64,000 nucleotides of DNA from a virus. Position numbers and translations under genes: made by a program. Positions 1-7,277 of the stretch are shown here, piece after piece (the stretch's first letter is position 1; every line of letters begins with the position of its first letter). The stretch lies in the IMG/VR virus record IMGVR_UViG_3300020195_000016, positions 21,567 through 85,566 of that record; one strand, given 5' to 3'. Under the pieces are notes generated by a model that was not told the DNA's origin, ran no database searches, and saw nothing but the letters and a program-made list of their open reading frames with translations.

Positions 1-1
1 G

Positions 2-169
2 TCTATGACCGATCCCTGGAAACGCGCTGGTTTTTATTATGAAACAACCCTTGCATATGCAAATGGTAGGGGTACACTTACTGTTTCTCTCGATTTTGTA
101 ACCTATCATTTTGTCAAATGGTATTACGGCGAATCAGAGCTCATTAAAATTGCCACGAGGCATGGGTAA
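2..169 (+). CDS. Hypothetical protein, 5' end at or beyond the window edge
   Basis: An open frame runs from the first bases of the window to a TAA at 167-169. It could start at the ATG at 5, giving 54 residues, or continue from upstream of the window. The sequence is rich in aromatic residues, has no motif I recognise and ends in RHG. Its stop codon shares a base with the next ATG (TAATG), so it is probably translationally coupled to the HNH gene. Function unknown. Confidence 0.55.
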   Translation, partial: SMTDPWKRAGFYYETTLAYANGRGTLTVSLDFVTYHFVKWYYGESELIKIATRHG

Positions 170-531
170 TGTGGCCAAAACCAAGTCGTAAGGCTATCCC
201 AAAAAAGCTCCGCGAGCAAGTGAAGGCTAAATATGACCATCACTGCGGATATTGTGGTGAGAAACCCGAAAAGCTCCAGATTGACCATATTAGAGCAATT
301 GAGTATGGTGGAACAGACGATATCGAGAATTTGATGCCCTCTTGCTTCGCTTGCAATAACTACAAGAACGTACTGTCCTTAGAGACGTTCCGTAAAAACC
401 TTGAAGAACAGGTCACCAGAGCACGAAAAACAAGCGTAAACTTTCGTTTGGCTGAGAAATACGGTCAGATTACCGTAAAAGAATTTCCTATAATGTTTCA
501 TTTTGAAAAGGCGCGATATGAAGAAACGTAA
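169..531 (+). CDS. HNH endonuclease (free-standing, possibly homing)
   Basis: This 120-residue protein has a complete HNH/McrA-type nuclease core. A CGYC zinc pair lies near residues 27-30. The catalytic IDH (about 39-41) is followed by a GGTDDIENLMPSC segment and a second pair, CFAC, with NNYK after it. HNH nucleases cut DNA with a single metal ion. In phages they act as homing enzymes or take part in packaging, and no terminase gene is nearby, so a homing or nicking role is more likely. The start is the ATG that overlaps the preceding stop. The last 14 bases overlap the next gene. Confidence 0.88.
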   Translation: MWPKPSRKAIPKKLREQVKAKYDHHCGYCGEKPEKLQIDHIRAIEYGGTDDIENLMPSCFACNNYKNVLSLETFRKNLEEQVTRARKTSVNFRLAEKYGQITVKEFPIMFHFEKARYEET

Positions 532-856
532 GCTGATTAGAACATTTTCGATACCATCAGTGGCCAACGGTGGCCCCGTAGACGAGGTAATTGCTGATCT
601 GAGCAATTCCTTGTTAGAGCTAATTCGCGAAATCAAACAGGCAGAGCAAGTTGCCATGACCAAGGGATATGTTAGTATCGAAATCACTGAAGCTGGCGAA
701 CACAGCGGAGAAACATGGCTTGAGTTACGTGGGCATAGGTTTTCCCAAAAAAAGACAAAACAGGAAGAGCCAAAACAACAGCTAACACAGTCGGCCATAA
801 CTGGCTTCAAAACGGGCGCTACCCTGGTAAAGGGTCGTTTGATTTACAATAAATAG
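518..856 (+). CDS. Hypothetical protein, 112 aa
   Basis: The frame can be extended to a TTG at 503. The ATG at 518 is preferred because an AAGG ribosome-binding motif sits about 8 bases upstream and the product then begins with the basic MKKRK. The protein is mixed alpha/beta with a charged middle and a Lys/Gln-rich stretch near residue 80. No domain is recognised. It overlaps the HNH gene by 14 bases, consistent with one operon. Confidence 0.65.
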   Translation: MKKRKLIRTFSIPSVANGGPVDEVIADLSNSLLELIREIKQAEQVAMTKGYVSIEITEAGEHSGETWLELRGHRFSQKKTKQEEPKQQLTQSAITGFKTGATLVKGRLIYNK

Positions 857-862
857 GTGTTT

Positions 863-1087
863 ATGATTTCCGACAGGATTTTGACAAGGATAAACAAGCG
901 CACAATAAAAATTCCATATCAAGGAAATACTGAATACAGCGTGATATTAGCAGCTATCCCAGTTGATATCCGCGTTCAAAAGATCTTTTCTGCCGTAGTA
1001 AGAGAAAAGGCTTTAAGTTATTTAAAAATCGAGATAATTGGAAAAATTCCCAAACGCGGTCTTTGGATATACATGGTGGTTATTTAA
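863..1087 (+). CDS. Hypothetical basic protein, 74 aa
   Basis: Small basic protein starting at the ATG at 863; a GTG at 857 is the alternative. It begins MISDRILTRINK and contains a hydrophobic beta-like segment, but no motif I recognise. Its TAA shares a base with the ATG of the histidine phosphatase gene (TAATG), indicating coupled translation. Function unknown. Confidence 0.55.
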   Translation: MISDRILTRINKRTIKIPYQGNTEYSVILAAIPVDIRVQKIFSAVVREKALSYLKIEIIGKIPKRGLWIYMVVI

Positions 1088-1677
1088 TGAGTATCAAAAA
1101 ATTGTATTTAATAAGACACGGTAAAAGCGAAGCTAACGAGAATTACGATATCTTGTTTACGAAGGATGACAAAGACATTCAGCTTGCAGAGCAGGGGTAT
1201 CACGATGCTGTTCAGGTTGGTAAAACTCTTAAGGAAATGTTAACCCCAGGAGCATCCACGATCTTTGTGGTTTCTCCTTGGACCAGAGCTTTTCAGACCT
1301 ACAGGATCGCTTCAACCGTGCTGAAAGATTTTTCTGAACCGTGCATCCACGAGGGTATTGTTGAGCACGACATGAATCTTAAAGACCATCCTGTTAACTG
1401 GGAAAAATTTCTCAAGTACAAACATAGCAAATGGTCTGTGGAGCAACATCTTCATGTAAGATTCGATGGTGGCGAAAGTTTAGCCGATGTTAGGGAGCGG
1501 GCCAAGACCTTCCTGGGATTCGTAGAAGAGCTCGCCCACGCGCTGGGCCATGACAATATCGTGGTTGTATCGCACGGACAATTTATCAAAATGGTCTTGG
1601 CCGAAATGGACGGAACGGACCCACAAACAATGACTCATCCTAAGAATGGTGAAATAATTGTAAGGGAAGTCAAATGA
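1087..1677 (+). CDS. Histidine phosphatase (phosphoglycerate-mutase superfamily)
   Basis: The 196-residue protein opens with LYLIRHGKSEAN, the RHG phosphohistidine motif at residues 10-12. It has the second conserved histidine in VVVSHGQF near residue 162 and the family arginine in SPWTRA. Members transfer phosphate through the first histidine. Substrates range from phosphosugars and nucleotides to phosphoproteins, so the substrate here is unknown. The start at 1087 is chosen over an upstream ATG at 1063 because it overlaps the preceding stop and gives the family N-terminus. A role in nucleotide or phosphate scavenging is possible but inferred only. Confidence 0.88.
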   Translation: MSIKKLYLIRHGKSEANENYDILFTKDDKDIQLAEQGYHDAVQVGKTLKEMLTPGASTIFVVSPWTRAFQTYRIASTVLKDFSEPCIHEGIVEHDMNLKDHPVNWEKFLKYKHSKWSVEQHLHVRFDGGESLADVRERAKTFLGFVEELAHALGHDNIVVVSHGQFIKMVLAEMDGTDPQTMTHPKNGEIIVREVK

Positions 1678-1718
1678 AAAAGGAAACGCAGTAAAATCAG
1701 GCGCTTAGACGTGTTCAT

Positions 1719-1754
1719 TGTTAGCGAACAAAGATCTGTTAGTGAACAAAGATT
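1719..1754 (+). repeat. 18-bp tandem repeat, two copies
   Basis: Two adjacent copies of an 18-bp unit beginning TGTTAG and containing GAACAAAGAT lie at 1719-1736 and 1737-1754, differing internally at one C/T position. They sit in the 116-bp gap between the histidine phosphatase gene and the next gene. The gap otherwise holds only an AT-rich leader and an AGGAT ribosome-binding site. The repeat could be a regulator-binding site; this is inference. Confidence 0.7.
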
Positions 1755-1793
1755 TTTATTGAATACCTTCTCTAGATTTGGTAGGATTAAAAG

Positions 1794-2081
1794 ATGGAAA
1801 ACGTTATTAGTTTGAAGAAGGCTCGCATTGAAAAAGACTGCGTCACGTTGTTTGCTGGGTATAAAGCAAGGATTGTTCTTATGGACAAAGAGGAAATTGC
1901 TGTAGAAATTTCTCGCTTCCAAAAAGAGATGCACAATTATCCAAACCATCTTTTGACCCTGGTTAAAGGAAGAATCCTTCTAAATGCCCTTATCGCCCGT
2001 GGCAATGTGAATCCGGCAATTCCCAAATTGCTTCAAACTATTCGCGACAGATTTCAAGAGCGCATGAGAGATCTGCGATGA
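1794..2081 (+). CDS. Hypothetical protein, 95 aa
   Basis: Starts at an ATG preceded by an AGGAT site 8 bases upstream. The product is a small, mostly helical, basic protein with a hydrophobic core segment near residues 55-70. I do not recognise a family. Its TGA overlaps the next ATG (ATGA at 2078-2081). Confidence 0.7.
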   Translation: MENVISLKKARIEKDCVTLFAGYKARIVLMDKEEIAVEISRFQKEMHNYPNHLLTLVKGRILLNALIARGNVNPAIPKLLQTIRDRFQERMRDLR

Positions 2082-2158
2082 CTACGCGACAAAAGCTAAA
2101 GACTAAAACCAATATAGAAGCAATTGCAGACAAAATTATCAAAAGGAGCTCCAAATGA
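2078..2158 (+). CDS. 26-residue small ORF bridging two genes
   Basis: ATG at 2078 to TGA at 2158 encodes a lysine-rich 26-residue peptide (MTTRQKLKTKT at the N-terminus). It shares ATGA overlaps with both the upstream and the downstream gene, so a ribosome could pass through three genes by termination-reinitiation. Its body also carries the AGGAG ribosome-binding site of the next gene, so its conservation could partly serve that role. Function unknown. Confidence 0.5.
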   Translation: MTTRQKLKTKTNIEAIADKIIKRSSK

Positions 2159-2343
2159 AACCATCTGAAAAACTTCAAAGCCTGTTAAAATATCGTGCTG
2201 ACCACGAGACACGTTTGATCAGTCCCGTTCCAGAAAAACATAAGAATCACCCTGAAGCCCACAAAGACTATCTCCGGCTGGAGATCAAAAAAACAACCGC
2301 AAAAATCGACAAACTTAAAATGTCAGTGTCCGAAGGAAAATAA
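2155..2343 (+). CDS. Hypothetical helical protein, 62 aa
   Basis: Preceded by a strong AGGAG site and overlapping the previous stop by ATGA. The protein is charged and likely helical, with a possible coiled coil in the C-terminal half (LEIKKTTAKIDKLK). No family is recognised. The next gene begins directly after its stop codon. Confidence 0.7.
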   Translation: MKPSEKLQSLLKYRADHETRLISPVPEKHKNHPEAHKDYLRLEIKKTTAKIDKLKMSVSEGK

Positions 2344-2553
2344 GTGTCAAAAGATAGTCCTGTACCCGTTGTCCCCAAAAACACCAAAACTTTGAAACAT
2401 GACACTGAAATTACATTGCCCGATGGTGTACATCTGAAGATAGACTGGAATAATTCCGCTCTTACTATTAAGCTGAATGGTCGTGTAATTGATGTTTCAT
2501 CCAAATCCACCCGCGTTGTTGTTGGTCGAAATCCAGAAGCTACAGATTCGTAG
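2344..2553 (+). CDS. Hypothetical protein, 69 aa, GTG start
   Basis: Begins with GTG immediately after the preceding TAA. It is a small beta-rich protein with a proline-containing N-terminus (SPVPVVPKN) and alternating hydrophobic strands such as VHLKIDW and ALTIKL. No family is recognised. It lies directly upstream of the ribonucleotide reductase gene in the same transcription direction. Confidence 0.6.
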   Translation: MSKDSPVPVVPKNTKTLKHDTEITLPDGVHLKIDWNNSALTIKLNGRVIDVSSKSTRVVVGRNPEATDS

Positions 2554-2608
2554 CCCTCTTTTCGTCAAAAATACTATAGATTTATCCTAATTCTTCTTTG
2601 GAGCCCAA

Positions 2609-4234
2609 ACGAAAAGCGCTTACGATGTTTTCACAAACAAATATTCTTATGACACCTTCCTTCAAAAATATTCTAAGGATGGAGTAGAAACCTGGGCCGA
2701 TACGGCCAAAAGAGTTGTAGAATCGGTATGTGCCCAACTCGTAGACAACAAGACTAGAGAGAAAATCTATCAGCTTATTCTAGAGCGCAAATTCATTCCA
2801 GGCGGTCGTTATTTATATGCTGCTGGTCGAGAATTTCACCAAGTAAACAATTGTTTTCTCTTCCGCCCAGAGGACAGTCGCGAGTCATGGGCCGAACTCC
2901 AGTCAAAAGGCTGTACATCCCTGATGACAGGCGGTGGCATTGGCGCTGAGTATTCTAAAATCCGTGAAGAAGGTGCTATCATTCGTCGCACTGGCGGAAG
3001 ATCAACTGGTCCAATAGCTCTAATGAATATGGTAAACGAGTCTGGACGATATATCATGCAGGGTGGCCAGCGCAGATCGGCTATTTGGGCAGGCTTGAAT
3101 TGGTCACATCCAGATATTTTAAAGTTTATGGTCATGAAAAACTACTCACCAGCATTAAAAGCCGCCAAAAAAGCCGATTTAACCTTTCCCTTGCCAATGG
3201 AGCTCACCAACATTTCTGTGGTTTATGACACAGAATTTTTTATTGCAATTGAGAATGTAGATCATCCAAAACATCAATTGGCTTTAAAAGTGTATCTGCA
3301 GAACTGTTTTCAGGCCTTTTCGACTGCAGAGCCAGGTATGAGTTTTAATTTCCGTAAGGACAATGAGAACCTTCGTAATGCCTGCACTGAAGTCGTAAGT
3401 GAAGATGACTCTGACAAATGCAATCTTGGGACAGTATGGATGAATCGCTGTAAAACCAAAGTGGAATTTGCTGAAGCATGTAAATATGGGACAATTTTCT
3501 TGCTTTGTGGCGGAATTTACAGCCATGTACCTACTGAAAAAATTCGTGAAGTCGGCCTTAGAAACAACCGCATTGGTTTGGGCCTTGGCGGTATTCATGA
3601 ATGGCTCATGATTCGTGGATCTGAATATGAAGCCACTCCAGAGCTACACAAATGGCTCTCGATTTACGAACAAGAAAGCGATTCAGCCGCATTTGTTGGC
3701 GCAAAGCAGCTAGGAGTATCAGTTCCTAAAGGCGTCCGTGCCATTGCCCCCACAGGCACTATTGGCATTATTGCAGAAACCACTACCGGCATAGAGCCTT
3801 TGTTCTGTAAGGCCTACAAGCGCAGGTATTTCAAAGATGGTAGGTGGCTACACCAGTTCGTAGTAGATGGATCAGTTAAACGCCTAATGGACATGGGTGT
3901 TAAATTAGAAAACATTAAAGATTCTTATGATTTGACGTTCAAGCAAAGAGTGAAATTCCAAGCAGATGTTCAGAATCATGTAGATATGTCTATCTCTTCG
4001 ACATGTAACATGCCACCGTGGGGTTCTGAATCAAATAATGAAAGTAATTATGAGAAGAATGCTAACATGCTTCTTAAATATGCTAAACGATTGCGTGGAT
4101 TTACAGTGTATCCAGACGGATGCAGAGATGGTCAACCTCTGACCAGGGTTGATCTAAAAGAAGCCCTAGAGTCCGAAGGCAAGGTGTTTGAAGAAAACGA
4201 AAACAACTGTGTTAACGGAGTTTGTGGATTATAG
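2609..4234 (+). CDS. nrdJ: Class II (adenosylcobalamin-dependent) ribonucleotide reductase, non-canonical start
   Basis: Reduces ribonucleotides to deoxyribonucleotides using a B12-generated radical. Visible motifs are NNCFLF (first redox cysteine), SLMTGGGIGAEYSKIREEGA, the radical-site NACTE, the partner cysteine in KCNLG, PTGTIG, and a C-terminal CVNGVC pair that would re-reduce the active site. No second subunit gene is present, as expected for class II. The reading frame is open from 2591 (in-frame TAA at 2588), but there is no in-frame ATG, GTG or TTG before 2924. A start at 2924 would delete the conserved N-terminal quarter, including the redox cysteine. I place the start at ACG 2609, five bases after GGAG, giving 541 residues. 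The start codon is inferred. Confidence 0.85.
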   Translation, partial: TKSAYDVFTNKYSYDTFLQKYSKDGVETWADTAKRVVESVCAQLVDNKTREKIYQLILERKFIPGGRYLYAAGREFHQVNNCFLFRPEDSRESWAELQSKGCTSLMTGGGIGAEYSKIREEGAIIRRTGGRSTGPIALMNMVNESGRYIMQGGQRRSAIWAGLNWSHPDILKFMVMKNYSPALKAAKKADLTFPLPMELTNISVVYDTEFFIAIENVDHPKHQLALKVYLQNCFQAFSTAEPGMSFNFRKDNENLRNACTEVVSEDDSDKCNLGTVWMNRCKTKVEFAEACKYGTIFLLCGGIYSHVPTEKIREVGLRNNRIGLGLGGIHEWLMIRGSEYEATPELHKWLSIYEQESDSAAFVGAKQLGVSVPKGVRAIAPTGTIGIIAETTTGIEPLFCKAYKRRYFKDGRWLHQFVVDGSVKRLMDMGVKLENIKDSYDLTFKQRVKFQADVQNHVDMSISSTCNMPPWGSESNNESNYEKNANMLLKYAKRLRGFTVYPDGCRDGQPLTRVDLKEALESEGKVFEENENNCVNGVCGL

Positions 4235-4237
4235 TGG

Positions 4238-4266
4238 TTGACTAAAGAAGAGTGATTTGATATGAT
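4238..4266 (+). promoter_or_regulatory. Candidate sigma70-type promoter
   Basis: TTGACT (4238-4243) and TATGAT (4261-4266) are separated by exactly 17 bases, a near-consensus -35/-10 pair just after the RNR stop. Transcription would begin near 4273. That is inside the annotated 5' end of the next gene, so if the promoter is real the ATG at 4274 would be used without a leader. Confidence 0.4.
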
Positions 4267-4621
4267 TGAATTCATGTTCTACCAATTATTTATAATATCT
4301 CTATGTTCAGGAACCTCAGGCAATTATAATCAAGCCTGTAACAAAACTGTTGAAGCCACCTCTATCACTGTGGGCGTAAACCAATTTGAGAATCAGATTA
4401 CTCAATATGGAAATGAAAAAGGCCAACGCATTTTTGGCAAAGAAGCCTGGAACACAACTGGATTTATTGGCGGTATAACCTATCAGAGTGTGGTTAAGAA
4501 AAGTGTGGCCTATAAGATTAAGACTAAAAAAGAGTTTATCGGTGCTGATTTTGTCAAGCCCCAACTTGACTATAAAGATGGTCAACGCGGTGCTTCCATG
4601 TCTTTAGGATGGTCCTGGTGA
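4262..4621 (+). CDS. Putative exported protein, 119 aa
   Basis: Starts at ATG 4262, with ATG 4274 as an alternative. The first 15-17 residues (MFYQLFIISLCSG) look like a short hydrophobic export signal. The rest is polar with alternating beta-type segments ending in SLGWSW, and has no lipobox cysteine in the usual setting. No family is recognised. Its stop overlaps the GTG start of the next gene. Confidence 0.55.
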   Translation: MIEFMFYQLFIISLCSGTSGNYNQACNKTVEATSITVGVNQFENQITQYGNEKGQRIFGKEAWNTTGFIGGITYQSVVKKSVAYKIKTKKEFIGADFVKPQLDYKDGQRGASMSLGWSW

Positions 4622-4866
4622 GGCTTCCAGAATATTCTCTCAAAAAAGGCATCCAGGTAAAAGATCCGTCTACCCCTCACGGTGATCCTGTGGAATTCCC
4701 TTCTGGCACTCTAGTATTTCCATTTTGGAACGAAACCTTGCTTCCAGAACATGTTTACGAACAGCTCAAAGAGGCAACTCGTTATGGTAAAGAAAAGCTA
4801 ATTATGTGTTTGATAGGGCGTACTTGGATTCCACTTCCAAAGCAAGTTATCAGGGATAACCGATGA
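4618..4866 (+). CDS. Hypothetical protein, 82 aa, GTG start
   Basis: GTG at 4618 overlaps the preceding TGA (GTGA) and has AGGA 8 bases upstream, so it is preferred over an ATG at 4609. The product is proline- and aromatic-rich (EFPSGTLVFPFW, RTWIPLPK). No domain is recognised. Its TGA overlaps the RNA ligase ATG by ATGA, so it may be co-translated with that enzyme. Confidence 0.6.
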   Translation: MRLPEYSLKKGIQVKDPSTPHGDPVEFPSGTLVFPFWNETLLPEHVYEQLKEATRYGKEKLIMCLIGRTWIPLPKQVIRDNR

Positions 4867-5618
4867 GTATCAAATATGACATCCAAGAATTTGAAAATCT
4901 TGTAAAAGAAGGCTACCTGAGAAGCTCTACTAAAGGGGGTTTGATCCTTTTTGACTATACCGACAAAACCGCTTTCGAGCGCAACTGGAGTCAATTTACC
5001 AAGATCTCGCGCGGTTTGATTCTAGAAGCTGATACAGGGTTGCTTGTAGCAAAACCATTTCCCAAATTTTTCAACCTGGGCGAGACGGAAGAGACATCTA
5101 TAGATAGGCTTCCTATGCAACAGGGCTACAAATCATTTGAGAAGGTGGATGGCTCTTTAGGTATCATCTTCAATTATCAAGGCTACTGGAACATATCTAC
5201 TCGCGATAGCTTCTATTCTGACCAAGCCGGTGTAGCTCAAATCATGCTTAAGCAATACAATATGATGTCGATCCCAGACAGCATCACGCTTTTGGTTGAA
5301 ATTATCTATCCAGAAAACAAGATTGTGGTAGACTGCAGGGGTCAAAAGAAGCTCGTGTTTCTTGGTGCCTTTGACCGTGAAACGGGTGAAGAGGTTCCTC
5401 CAGAGCAAGCTGAAAAGTATGCTAGTTTAATGTTTATGGAGTGCGCTAAAAAATATGACCTTACCATTGAGCAGATGATCGTCCTGCAAAAGACCCTTTC
5501 TGAGGATGATGAAGGTTTTGTGGTGCGTTTCAACAATGGTTTGCGCGTGAAGATCAAAGGTGAAGAATATCTCAGAATTGCCAAGATAATTTCTCAAATG
5601 TCTCTAGTTTCTTTTTAG
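4863..5618 (+). CDS. RNA ligase, T4 Rnl1 family
   Basis: ATP-dependent nucleotidyltransferase that seals RNA 5'-phosphate and 3'-OH ends. The 251-residue protein has SRGLI at 49-53, KFFNLGE at 68-74 and the adenylation motif KVDGS with K94. LVEIIY (E146), EGFVVRF (217-223) and motif V KIK (230-232) follow. It is about 120 residues shorter than T4 Rnl1 (374), lacking the tRNA-specific C-terminal domain. In T4 such enzymes repair tRNA cut by host anticodon nucleases; the same role here is inferred. A second ligase lies at 9079. Confidence 0.88.
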   Translation: MSIKYDIQEFENLVKEGYLRSSTKGGLILFDYTDKTAFERNWSQFTKISRGLILEADTGLLVAKPFPKFFNLGETEETSIDRLPMQQGYKSFEKVDGSLGIIFNYQGYWNISTRDSFYSDQAGVAQIMLKQYNMMSIPDSITLLVEIIYPENKIVVDCRGQKKLVFLGAFDRETGEEVPPEQAEKYASLMFMECAKKYDLTIEQMIVLQKTLSEDDEGFVVRFNNGLRVKIKGEEYLRIAKIISQMSLVSF

Positions 5619-5624
5619 GAATCC

Positions 5625-5699
5625 ATGAAAGATAAGACGTTAAAGCTACAAAAACCTATTTGTGAAGTGATTATTAGGAGTTACAATGTTGCACGGTGA
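5625..5699 (+). CDS. 24-residue small ORF
   Basis: ATG 5625 to TGA 5699 encodes a basic 24-residue peptide (MKDKTLKLQKPICEVIIR at the start). An AGGA lies five bases upstream, inside the end of the RNA ligase gene. It overlaps the first 14 bases of the next gene and contains that gene's AGGAG site. Its position fits the small coupled ORFs seen elsewhere, but its expression is uncertain. Confidence 0.35.
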   Translation: MKDKTLKLQKPICEVIIRSYNVAR

Positions 5700-6015
5700 T
5701 GTTCCAGAAGGTGACAAGAAGACCGCTGAAGCCTTGAGAAAGATGGAAATTGACATGGAAGAACAGGCTACCCTTTCTCCACAATATACAGCACAGGCCT
5801 TTGTATGTTTAGCTCACGACTGGTACGAAATGGGCTCTGAAGAGGAAGGCCACAGACTGCTTAAAAAGGCCGATATCGTCTGTCCAGAATATTTTAGAAA
5901 ACATATGCAATCTCATACTTTGGAAAATTCAGCATTTGAGCTATTAGTGAACAGACTGTTCGCAATGTTGGGCTGGCAGTTACTTGACAGTCTTAAGGAT
6001 AAAAACAATGTGTGA
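5686..6015 (+). CDS. Hypothetical helical protein, 109 aa
   Basis: Starts at an ATG with AGGAG 5 bases upstream. The sequence is acidic and helical; a segment such as AFVCLAHDWYEMGSEEEGHRLLKKA looks like one tetratricopeptide-like helix pair, suggesting a protein-binding role (inference). It overlaps the next gene by 8 bases. Confidence 0.7.
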   Translation: MLHGDVPEGDKKTAEALRKMEIDMEEQATLSPQYTAQAFVCLAHDWYEMGSEEEGHRLLKKADIVCPEYFRKHMQSHTLENSAFELLVNRLFAMLGWQLLDSLKDKNNV

Positions 6016-6232
6016 TATTTGCACTAGATGGAAGAAACGCGAAATTAATGGTAAAGAAGCTATGGTTTTGATCGGAACCGCTTTAAAAACTGCCGAAAAA
6101 GTCAGCAAGGAACACTTGACAAAGCTGGCCTCTAAAATACTAGACGATGAAGTTCCTTTTAGTCACACTGATCCACAAGCAGAACGAGCCTTCTGGCACA
6201 GGACTCATAGGAGAGAAAATGAAGAAAGCTAG
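6008..6232 (+). CDS. Hypothetical protein, 74 aa
   Basis: The ATG at 6008 follows an AAGGAT site by 6 bases and is preferred to an upstream start. The N-terminus MCDICTRW has one CxxC pair, too few ligands for a full zinc finger, so dimeric metal binding is possible but unproven. The C-terminus is rich in charged residues (HRTHRRENEES). It overlaps the next start by 14 bases. Confidence 0.6.
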   Translation: MCDICTRWKKREINGKEAMVLIGTALKTAEKVSKEHLTKLASKILDDEVPFSHTDPQAERAFWHRTHRRENEES

Positions 6233-6374
6233 CCCTAAGACCGTGATTTGCTTGACGGTAATCTATGTTGGATTTGCGCTCGTCACAGGTTACAATATTT
6301 ATGAGGGGTGTGAAAAACCTTACTATGAAATGAGCAAAATATCTTATGGAAATTTTAAAATTCCCAAACCCTAG
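6219..6374 (+). CDS. Small single-span membrane protein, 51 aa
   Basis: ATG at 6219 is preceded by AGGAGAG at good spacing. Residues 8-26 (TVICLTVIYVGFALVTGY) form one membrane helix after a short basic N-terminus, and a short polar tail follows. It overlaps the deformylase start by 29 bases. It could be a membrane anchor or a small holin-like peptide, but nothing in the sequence decides this. Confidence 0.55.
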   Translation: MKKASPKTVICLTVIYVGFALVTGYNIYEGCEKPYYEMSKISYGNFKIPKP

Positions 6375-6834
6375 CCTGTCTGTTGTCTGCAGCAAGGTAA
6401 CGGTCTTTGGACCTGAACTTAAGATTATATTACGGTCAATGTGGGACACTTTAAAGGCTACCAAAGGGATCGGACTGGCCGCAAATCAAGTTGGTCTTAA
6501 ATATCGCATATTTGTAATGGAAGGTCCAGACAAAGAACAGTTGTTTTTTATCAATCCTGTGATATCATCCAGTTCCCTAAAAATAAGCTCTTTAAAAGAA
6601 GGGTGTCTTTCTGCTCCAGGCGAGATTATATGTACCGGAACACGCTGGGATTCGGTATCGATTAGATTTCAAGACGAAAAAGGCCAAGAATGCACTAAAG
6701 TTTTTAAGGGGATTCACGCTGTTTGCGTACAGCATGAGATCGAACATTTAAATGGTAAAAATTTTATGAGTTCTAAGTATATCCCAAGAGAACGTAGGAA
6801 ATATTTGGTCAAAAAATGGGGCCTTAAAAAGTGA
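6346..6834 (+). CDS. def: Peptide deformylase
   Basis: Removes the formyl group from N-terminal formyl-methionine of new proteins using a catalytic metal. All three family motifs are present: GIGLAANQ (42-49), EGCLS (85-89) and HEIEH (130-134). The C-terminus is short, typical of phage and organelle deformylases. Phage copies are thought to maintain processing of phage or photosystem proteins during infection; the target here is unknown. The start lies inside the preceding small gene and lacks a clear ribosome-binding site, so expression may depend on translational coupling. Confidence 0.95.
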   Translation: MEILKFPNPSLSVVCSKVTVFGPELKIILRSMWDTLKATKGIGLAANQVGLKYRIFVMEGPDKEQLFFINPVISSSSLKISSLKEGCLSAPGEIICTGTRWDSVSIRFQDEKGQECTKVFKGIHAVCVQHEIEHLNGKNFMSSKYIPRERRKYLVKKWGLKK

Positions 6835-6989
6835 AAAAGATTTTTAGAGAAACCAAAAAGACATTTAAAAAACTTCCAGTGCTCATATGGGCAGTTGCCA
6901 TCGTTGTGCCTGGTGGTTTTTTAGCAATTGGGGTTTATGCGGCAACTAAAATTTACTTAAACAGAAGAAAAAATGGCAAAAAAGAATAA
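6831..6989 (+). CDS. Small membrane protein, 52 aa, GTG start
   Basis: GTG at 6831 overlaps the deformylase TGA (GTGA). The protein has a basic N-terminus (MKKIFRETKKTFKK), one strong membrane helix at about 16-38 and a basic tail (NRRKNGKKE), so it probably sits in the inner membrane. The stop codon lies inside the stem of a terminator-like hairpin. Function unknown. Confidence 0.55.
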   Translation: MKKIFRETKKTFKKLPVLIWAVAIVVPGGFLAIGVYAATKIYLNRRKNGKKE

Positions 6990-7005
6990 ATTAATTGCCA
7001 TTTTT
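6969..7005 (+). terminator. Rho-independent-like terminator
   Basis: AAAAATGGCAA at 6969-6979 and TTGCCATTTTT at 6995-7005 form a perfect 11-bp stem with a 15-base loop, and the descending arm ends in a T run. The stem is AT-rich, so termination may be partial. It overlaps the end of the preceding small membrane gene. Confidence 0.55.
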
Positions 7006-7055
7006 CGTTATGAGGCTATAGAGATGAGAGAATACGAAGACTGTGACGGATTTTA

Positions 7056-7277
7056 ATGAAAACTTTAAAAACTAAACTCAGCAATCCTGACGCTATTCGT
7101 AAAGCTGTAGCCAAACTACTAGATGATTCTGCTAAAGCCGCTCAGTTCAACGATATGGTTTTTCGATCCGTTGATTTAAACGCTAAGAATGTTGGTAATT
7201 TTAACAGCAAAGATCTGGCCGTTCTTCAGGTTTGCGATCTTGCTAAAATGTACGGTATAGCCGTGGAGTGTGTATGA
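7056..7277 (+). CDS. Hypothetical protein, 73 aa
   Basis: Small helical protein starting at ATG 7056. It contains repeated short helices (AVAKLLDDSAKAAQF, DLAVLQVCDLAKMYGI) but no recognised domain. Its TGA overlaps the thyX ATG by ATGA, so its translation probably feeds ribosomes into thyX. Confidence 0.65.
   Translation: MKTLKTKLSNPDAIRKAVAKLLDDSAKAAQFNDMVFRSVDLNAKNVGNFNSKDLAVLQVCDLAKMYGIAVECV

Noticed and set aside
2554-2608. Cobalamin riboswitch upstream of the B12-dependent RNR
   Set aside because: Only 55 bases separate the previous stop from the likely start, too short for the riboswitch, and no B12-box-like sequence is visible.
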